In this document: positions 5,179-5,452 of the stretch, one piece after another
Numbering within the stretch: position 1 is the first letter of the stretch
Layout: each line of letters begins with the position of its first letter
Source of the DNA: Candidatus Rifleibacteriota bacterium
Lineage (GTDB): Bacteria; Riflebacteria; Ozemobacteria; Ozemobacterales; Ozemobacteraceae
Assembly (NCBI GenBank): GCA_022704885.1
Contig: JAKJFO010000253.1
Coordinates: 1 to 5,452, forward strand
Direction: 5' to 3'
DNA length: 5,452 nt
Notes under the pieces: generated by a model
What the model saw: the letters and a program-made list of their open reading frames with translations, nothing else
What the model was told of the DNA's origin: nothing
Databases searched by the model: none
Program-made: the position numbers and the translations under genes

Positions 5179-5452
5179 GCTTTTTTTGCTGCTCTTTTTT
5201 CGAAAAATTCTTTGAGATTGATAATGCTTTTGCAGCCGCTTTCCTGAACCTTGCGGGCAAGTTCTTTGATCTCGGCGACTTCACGCCGACCGATGGCGTC
5301 GAGCAGCATCGGCAGATTGGCGCCGGTGATGACCTCGACCTTTTCGTTCTTCATGAACTCGACACAGATATTGGTGGCGCTGCCGCCCATTATATCGGTG
5401 AGCACGAGGCAGCCTTCTTCGAGATAAGGCTCGATCGCCTTGCCCGCGTTTT
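5175..5452 (-). CDS. PTS mannose/fructose/sorbose-family EIIA, C-terminal part, cut by right window edge
   Basis: EIIA receives phosphate from HPr and passes it to EIIB in the cytoplasm. The reading frame is open to the window edge, giving 91 visible codons plus a stop; the N terminus with its phosphorylated histidine (near residue 10 in the family) is outside. The visible part matches the C-terminal two thirds of mannose-type EIIA: GCLVLTDIMGGSATNICVEF (compare GVLVLTDLFGGSP-N), then VEVITGANLPMLLDAIGR (compare VITGVNLPMLLEAL), then a helical tail ending in a Lys/Ala-rich segment. A GTG at 5405 could be mistaken for a start but lies inside the conserved LVLTD strand, so it is internal. The stop codon overlaps the EIIB start by four bases. 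In Gram-negative relatives a free-standing EIIA of this type often follows hprK and rapZ; that neighbourhood would be just beyond the edge. Confidence 0.92.
   Translation of the reverse strand, partial: NAGKAIEPYLEEGCLVLTDIMGGSATNICVEFMKNEKVEVITGANLPMLLDAIGRREVAEIKELARKVQESGCKSIINLKEFFEKRAAKKA
5181..5187 (-). promoter_or_regulatory. Candidate -1 slippery heptamer A_AAA_AAA at the EIIA/EIIB junction
   Basis: Seven consecutive A residues on the coding strand are phased as GC-A AAA AAA GCA TGA in the EIIA frame, exactly the X_XXY_YYZ pattern for -1 frameshifting. A single slip there replaces the terminal GCA TGA by AGC ATG ACG and runs into the EIIB frame without an intervening stop. Mannose-type EIIA and EIIB are fused in E. 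coli ManX, so a fused product would be functional in principle. No strong upstream Shine-Dalgarno enhancer or obvious downstream stem is visible, and simple ATGA translational coupling also explains the junction. The phase is observed; the event is inferred. Confidence 0.3.

Noticed and set aside
5403..5405. GTG at 5405 as the start of a short 76-residue EIIA
   Set aside because: The frame is open upstream to the window edge and the GTG encodes a Val in the conserved LVLTD strand, so this is a truncated view of a longer gene, not a short gene.

Overview
The window is one gene-dense operon fragment read entirely from the minus strand, so transcription runs from base 5452 towards base 1. In transcription order it carries: the C-terminal part of a mannose-family PTS EIIA (cut by the right edge), a complete EIIB, a complete MalK/UgpC/MsmK-type ABC ATPase, a complete MalE-like lipoprotein substrate-binding protein (SBP), complete EIIC and EIID, a complete HPr, and the N-terminal third or less of PTS enzyme I (cut by the left edge). 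Junctions are very tight: 4-base ATGA overlaps at EIIA/EIIB and EIIC/EIID, and gaps of 14, 13, 9 and 1 bases elsewhere. The single exception is a 71-base gap between the ATPase and the SBP, which holds a perfect 8-bp inverted repeat. I see no promoter and no RNA gene, mobile element or CRISPR array. The operon start lies beyond the right edge and its end beyond the left edge.

Function: HPr and EI at the end of the operon, with EIIA, EIIB, EIIC and EIID, make a complete mannose/sorbose-family phosphotransferase chain (PEP to EI to HPr to EIIA to EIIB to sugar through EIIC/EIID). Two components of a sugar ABC importer, the ATPase and the SBP, sit between EIIB and EIIC, and no ABC permease gene is present in the window. 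This mixing of the two importer classes in one transcription unit is the most unusual thing here. HPr has both His15 and a Ser46 in a good HPr-kinase context, so Ser-phosphorylation control is plausible.

Organism: the composition looks moderately GC-rich. A mannose-family EII set followed by HPr and EI resembles PTS clusters known from Deltaproteobacteria-like and some deep-branching Gram-negative phyla, where hprK and rapZ often lie just upstream. The SBP is a lipoprotein, which alone does not settle the cell-envelope type. I cannot assign a genus. A Gram-negative, non-enteric bacterium is my best inference.

Regulatory candidates: (1) the 3' end of the EIIA gene contains an in-phase A_AAA_AAA slippery heptamer that would join EIIA to EIIB in one reading frame by a -1 shift; (2) the ATPase-SBP gap hairpin buries a perfect Shine-Dalgarno sequence against an anti-Shine-Dalgarno-like arm, while the SBP start codon itself has no nearby Shine-Dalgarno sequence.
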